Assembly: GCA_963757265.1 (NCBI GenBank)
Contig: CAVWRA010000006.1
Span: forward strand, 2,418,001-2,482,000
Source of the DNA: CAIVVT01 sp963757265
GTDB lineage: Bacteria > Acidobacteriota > Terriglobia > Bryobacterales > Bryobacteraceae
Reading direction: 5' to 3'
DNA: 64,000 nt
Shown here: one piece after another, positions 61,485 to 64,000 of the stretch
Position numbering within the stretch: the stretch's first letter is position 1
How the letters are laid out: each line of letters starts with the position of its first letter
Position numbers and translations under genes: made by a program
The notes under the pieces: generated by a model
Database searches by the model: none
The model's input: the letters and a program-made list of their open reading frames with translations, nothing else
What the model was told of the DNA's origin: nothing

Positions 61485-62892
61485 ATGATTCGGACGGTGA
61501 TTCTCGGCGCGATGGTTGTGTTATGGACGCGCGGACCGGTGGCCGCGCAGAGCGGCGCAAACTCTCCTCCACCTCCGAAATCCCTGTCCGATTTCAGCGC
61601 CGCCATGGAGAATCTCGCCCGCTCCGCCAGCCCGGCTGTGGTCCAGATCAAGGTGCACATGCTGGCGCCCCTGGAAAAAGGAGAGGCGGAGGGCTTGGGC
61701 TTCGTTTCCGAGCAGCAGGCCACCGGCTCGGGGGTGATTGTGGACCCGGATGGATACATCGTCACCAACGCGCATGTAGTGCGCCACGCCCGGCGCATCG
61801 AGGTCGAGGTTCTTCGCAGTGACGAACGGGCGGAGGCGCCGCACGGCCACCTGATGCCCGCCAAGCTGATCGGACTGGACCGGGAGGTGGACATCGCCGT
61901 CGTGAAGATCGAGGCTCGGAACCTCCCCACGCTTTCCTTCGTGAACTCGGATACTCTCCGCCAAGGGCAATTGGTGATGGCCGTGGGCAGCCCGCTCGGA
62001 TTGCAGAACTCCCTCACGCATGGCGTGATCAGCGCGACGTACCGACAGCTCTCACCCGAAAGTCCGATGGTCTATATCCAGACCGACGCGCCGATCAATC
62101 CCGGCAACAGCGGCGGGCCATTGCTGGACATCCAGGGGCGCATCGCGGGCATCAATACCATGATTCTTTCCGAATCGGGCGGCAACGAAGGCATCGGCTT
62201 TGCCATCCCGGCCAATCTGGCCCAGGACGTCTATCGGCGCTTGCGCAAGGACGGGCGGATACGGCGCGGCGCCATCGGCGTGCTCCCCGAGACGATCACG
62301 CCCCGTTTGGGCGCGGCCCTGGGACTGGACCGCGATTCGGGCGTCATCCTCTCGGACGTGGTGCCGCATGGCGCGGCCGAAGCCGCCGGACTCCAGACCG
62401 GAGACGTAGTCCTGTCGGTTGAACGGAAAGCCGATGCGGGCGGCGCGCGATCTGGTGCTGGCGGTCTTCCAGCATTCGCCCGGAGACGATTTGAAGATGG
62501 AGATTCTGCGCCGCAAGGACCGCCTGTCCATCACCGTCGCCGTCCTCGACCGCAACGGTGAGCCCGGCCAGCTCGAGGACCTGGTCAATTACGACACGGC
62601 GCTCGTTCGCCGCCTGGGGATTCTGGCCCTGACCGTGGACGAGCGGGTGAACGCCATCATGCCCCACCTGCGGCGTCTTTCGGGCGTTGCGGTGGCGGCG
62701 GTTCCGGAGGAATATGCCGGGCTGAACCCGGGCCTGGTGGCGGGCGACGTGATCTATGAGCTGAACAACAAGCCCATCCCCACGCTCGAGGACCTGCGAA
62801 AGGCGCTGAACGGCAAGACACGCAGCGATCCGATCGTCTTGCTGGTGGAACGCCTCGGGCAACTGATCTACGTGACGACGGAGATGGAATAA
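61485..62892 (+). pseudogene. HtrA/DegP-type serine protease with two PDZ domains, one frameshift
   Basis: From ATG 61485: signal peptide, then a trypsin-like domain with the triad H97 (TNAHVV), D136 (VDIAVVK) and S209 (NPGNSGGPL). The first PDZ starts RRGAIGVLPETITPRLG. At ~62421 TCGGTTGAACGG has one base too many; the protein as read ends in an Arg-rich tail at 62561. In the other frame NGKPMRAARDLVLAVFQ continues the PDZ and a second PDZ (GLNPGLVAGDVIYELNNKPI) follows to 62892. Protease domain is intact, so a truncated active enzyme is possible. Same GTTGAAC context as the SDR frameshift. Confidence 0.9.
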
Positions 62893-62922
62893 GCCCGCGC
62901 TGGACGGAGTGCGTTTAGCGCC

Positions 62923-63129
62923 TTAGCCCGCTTTCCGGACCCCGCCCGTCTGCAAATTGCCCAGGTTCGCCAGCAGGAATTGCATCAGGTTGTAGAACCA
63001 GCGGTAGCCGGTGCCCGATTTATCGTCCGGCGCCGGCATCGTGTGCGCCAGCGCCGCCAGCACCCACACCGCGAGGTACACGTACGCGATGTGGGATGGA
63101 TTCTGCAACAGTGTCTTCAATTTGTCCAT
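62923..63129 (-). CDS. Small membrane protein, holin-like in shape
   Basis: 68 aa. One or two hydrophobic segments (HIAYVYLAVWVLAALAHTM and a weaker second, WFYNLMQFLLANL) and a charged C-terminal tail. The layout recalls small phage holins or tail-associated membrane proteins but no sequence motif supports this. It follows the lipoprotein gene by 6 bases on the same strand, so the two form an operon. Confidence 0.55.
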   Translation of the reverse strand: MDKLKTLLQNPSHIAYVYLAVWVLAALAHTMPAPDDKSGTGYRWFYNLMQFLLANLGNLQTGGVRKAG

Positions 63130-63135
63130 GACCGC

Positions 63136-63657
63136 TTACTTAGCTGCCGCGGCCTTCAGCGCCGCCAGTCTCGCGCGCAGCGCGGCCGCCCGGGACGCAA
63201 TCGCCTGCAGCCTGTGCGCATCAAATTTCTGCGCCGCCCGCGCCTTGGCCGGCGCGTGCGCCGCCTGGGCCTGAGCCTGCGCCAGCGTGGACAGGAACGC
63301 CTCGATGCTCCCCGCGATCGCGGTGGCGTAGACCTGAGCCTCTTCCGGCACCCCCTGCAAAGACGCCAGCGTCGCGGCGTAATAACCCGCGATGGTCACC
63401 GCCTTCACGGCGTCCGAGTCCCCCGAGGCCAGCTCAACCGACGTCTCCTGGTACGCGTCCGGCAATTGTGCAATGGCGCCCTCGATCACGACCGCGACAC
63501 CCGGCGGAATCTTGCCACCGGCCTCCAGTGCCCCGACCAGCACTTCCGTCGCGCTGACCGAAGCCTCCAAAGTGGCCAGAATCTGATTCTGCGCACACCC
63601 TGCCAGCAGCGCCAACGCCGTGGCTACTGCCATGATTCTAAAAACTTTCGTCTTCAT
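63136..63657 (-). CDS. Small lipoprotein
   Basis: 173 aa from ATG 63657; GAGGAAAG is placed upstream. The signal ends in a lipobox (LALLAGC, Cys ~21). The mature protein is almost entirely Ala-rich helix with two hydrophobic helices near the middle (IAGYYAATLASLQG) and an Ala/Lys-rich C-terminus. No family recognised. With its downstream partner it may anchor to the envelope. Confidence 0.65.
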   Translation of the reverse strand: MKTKVFRIMAVATALALLAGCAQNQILATLEASVSATEVLVGALEAGGKIPPGVAVVIEGAIAQLPDAYQETSVELASGDSDAVKAVTIAGYYAATLASLQGVPEEAQVYATAIAGSIEAFLSTLAQAQAQAAHAPAKARAAQKFDAHRLQAIASRAAALRARLAALKAAAAK

Positions 63658-64000
63658 GCCGATTCTTTCCTCCGATTTCCTTTTTGCCTCGTCTCGCCAA
63701 TCCACCCCAACCCGTTCGCCGAGCGAACCCCCAGCCGGTACGCCGGGTGGCCGTGGCGCCGGGATCTTACGCGTCCAAGCTGGTTGTGTTGTCCGGCTCT
63801 CCCTGTGGCAGCGCCGGGAAATGATGTCTCAGACCAACGCCCGCCTCAGACGCGTCCCAAACGCGTCTCGAAAGATGATCACGCGCCGCGGGCCGCCTTC
63901 CGGCCCCGCGCCGCTGCTCTCGCTCCCGCCAGCCGCCGACGACTGGCCCCTCGCCCAATACTACCCCCGGCTGTCAAGCGCTTCTTCCTCCACCGTGAGC
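63658..64000. other. Window end, possible start of a further gene
   Basis: No supported gene between 63658 and ~63820. From ATG 63821 a plus-strand frame stays open to the end of the window (60 codons, Arg/Ser/Pro-rich), with no clear ribosome site; it may be the start of a gene cut by the window or chance openness in GC-rich DNA. Confidence 0.3.

Noticed and set aside
1..64000. Search for CRISPR arrays, rRNA genes and complete tRNAs
   Set aside because: No spaced direct repeats of CRISPR type, no rRNA-like conserved blocks and no full tRNA were found by eye; only the tRNA-Pro fragment stands.

Overview
The window looks like a chromosome segment from a GC-rich Gram-negative bacterium, most probably an Acidobacteriota of the Bryobacterales/Solibacter type. 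This is an inference from several traits: lpxD together with an Oar-like TonB-dependent receptor (outer membrane), a VWFA-related protein of the kind common in that phylum, a UPF0182 protein, Tat-exported GH109-like and isomerase-like sugar proteins, and many small secreted or coiled-coil proteins of unknown function. No rRNA is present, so rank below phylum is uncertain.

Region 1 (1-10488) is an accessory island. Its right end is the displaced 3' half of a tRNA-Pro(CGG) gene (10438-10488), a classic integrase attachment remnant. A diverged copy of the same end, with its own tRNA-Pro anticodon-arm core, lies at 7319-7476, so two related elements appear to sit in tandem. The inner part holds a degenerate RuvC-like protein, a 19-bp inverted repeat, a winged-helix protein with a C-terminal domain resembling that of the DUF4062 protein further right, a receiver plus winged-helix pair, and a MutL/MORC-type GHKL ATPase fused to a PD-(D/E)XK nuclease next to a DNA methyltransferase (restriction-modification-like). 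The outer ~3-kb unit, bounded by the two repeats, holds a DUF4062 protein and a convergent 2H-phosphoesterase-like protein. No integrase, transposase or intact tRNA is in view; the left end lies outside the window.

Region 2 (10.5-33.7 kb) is ordinary chromosome: ubiX, a GH29 fucosidase, malQ (frameshifted), an alpha/beta hydrolase, a large protein perhaps related to non-contractile phage tail sheaths, a GH109-like oxidoreductase, class I fumarase, CCA-adding enzyme, a TonB-like protein, sugar isomerase, pcm, GNAT, an SDR (frameshifted), a UvrD helicase with an inserted DnaQ exonuclease, and a GAF-ANTAR regulator.

Region 3 (33.8-64 kb) has a VWFA/coiled-coil pair, the TonB receptor, then a long plus-strand run (lpxD, LOG protein, methyltransferase, SpoIIE phosphatase, TrkA-type K+ channel, Nnr, TsaE, AI-2E permease), many of them joined by ATGA overlaps. 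A minus-strand cluster (TPR and two secreted proteins), uvrA divergent from mutY, envelope proteins, UPF0182, an esterase, a frameshifted HtrA protease and a small membrane protein/lipoprotein pair follow. Three genes (malQ, SDR, HtrA) carry single-base frameshifts in otherwise well conserved reading frames, which points to consensus errors or very recent decay.
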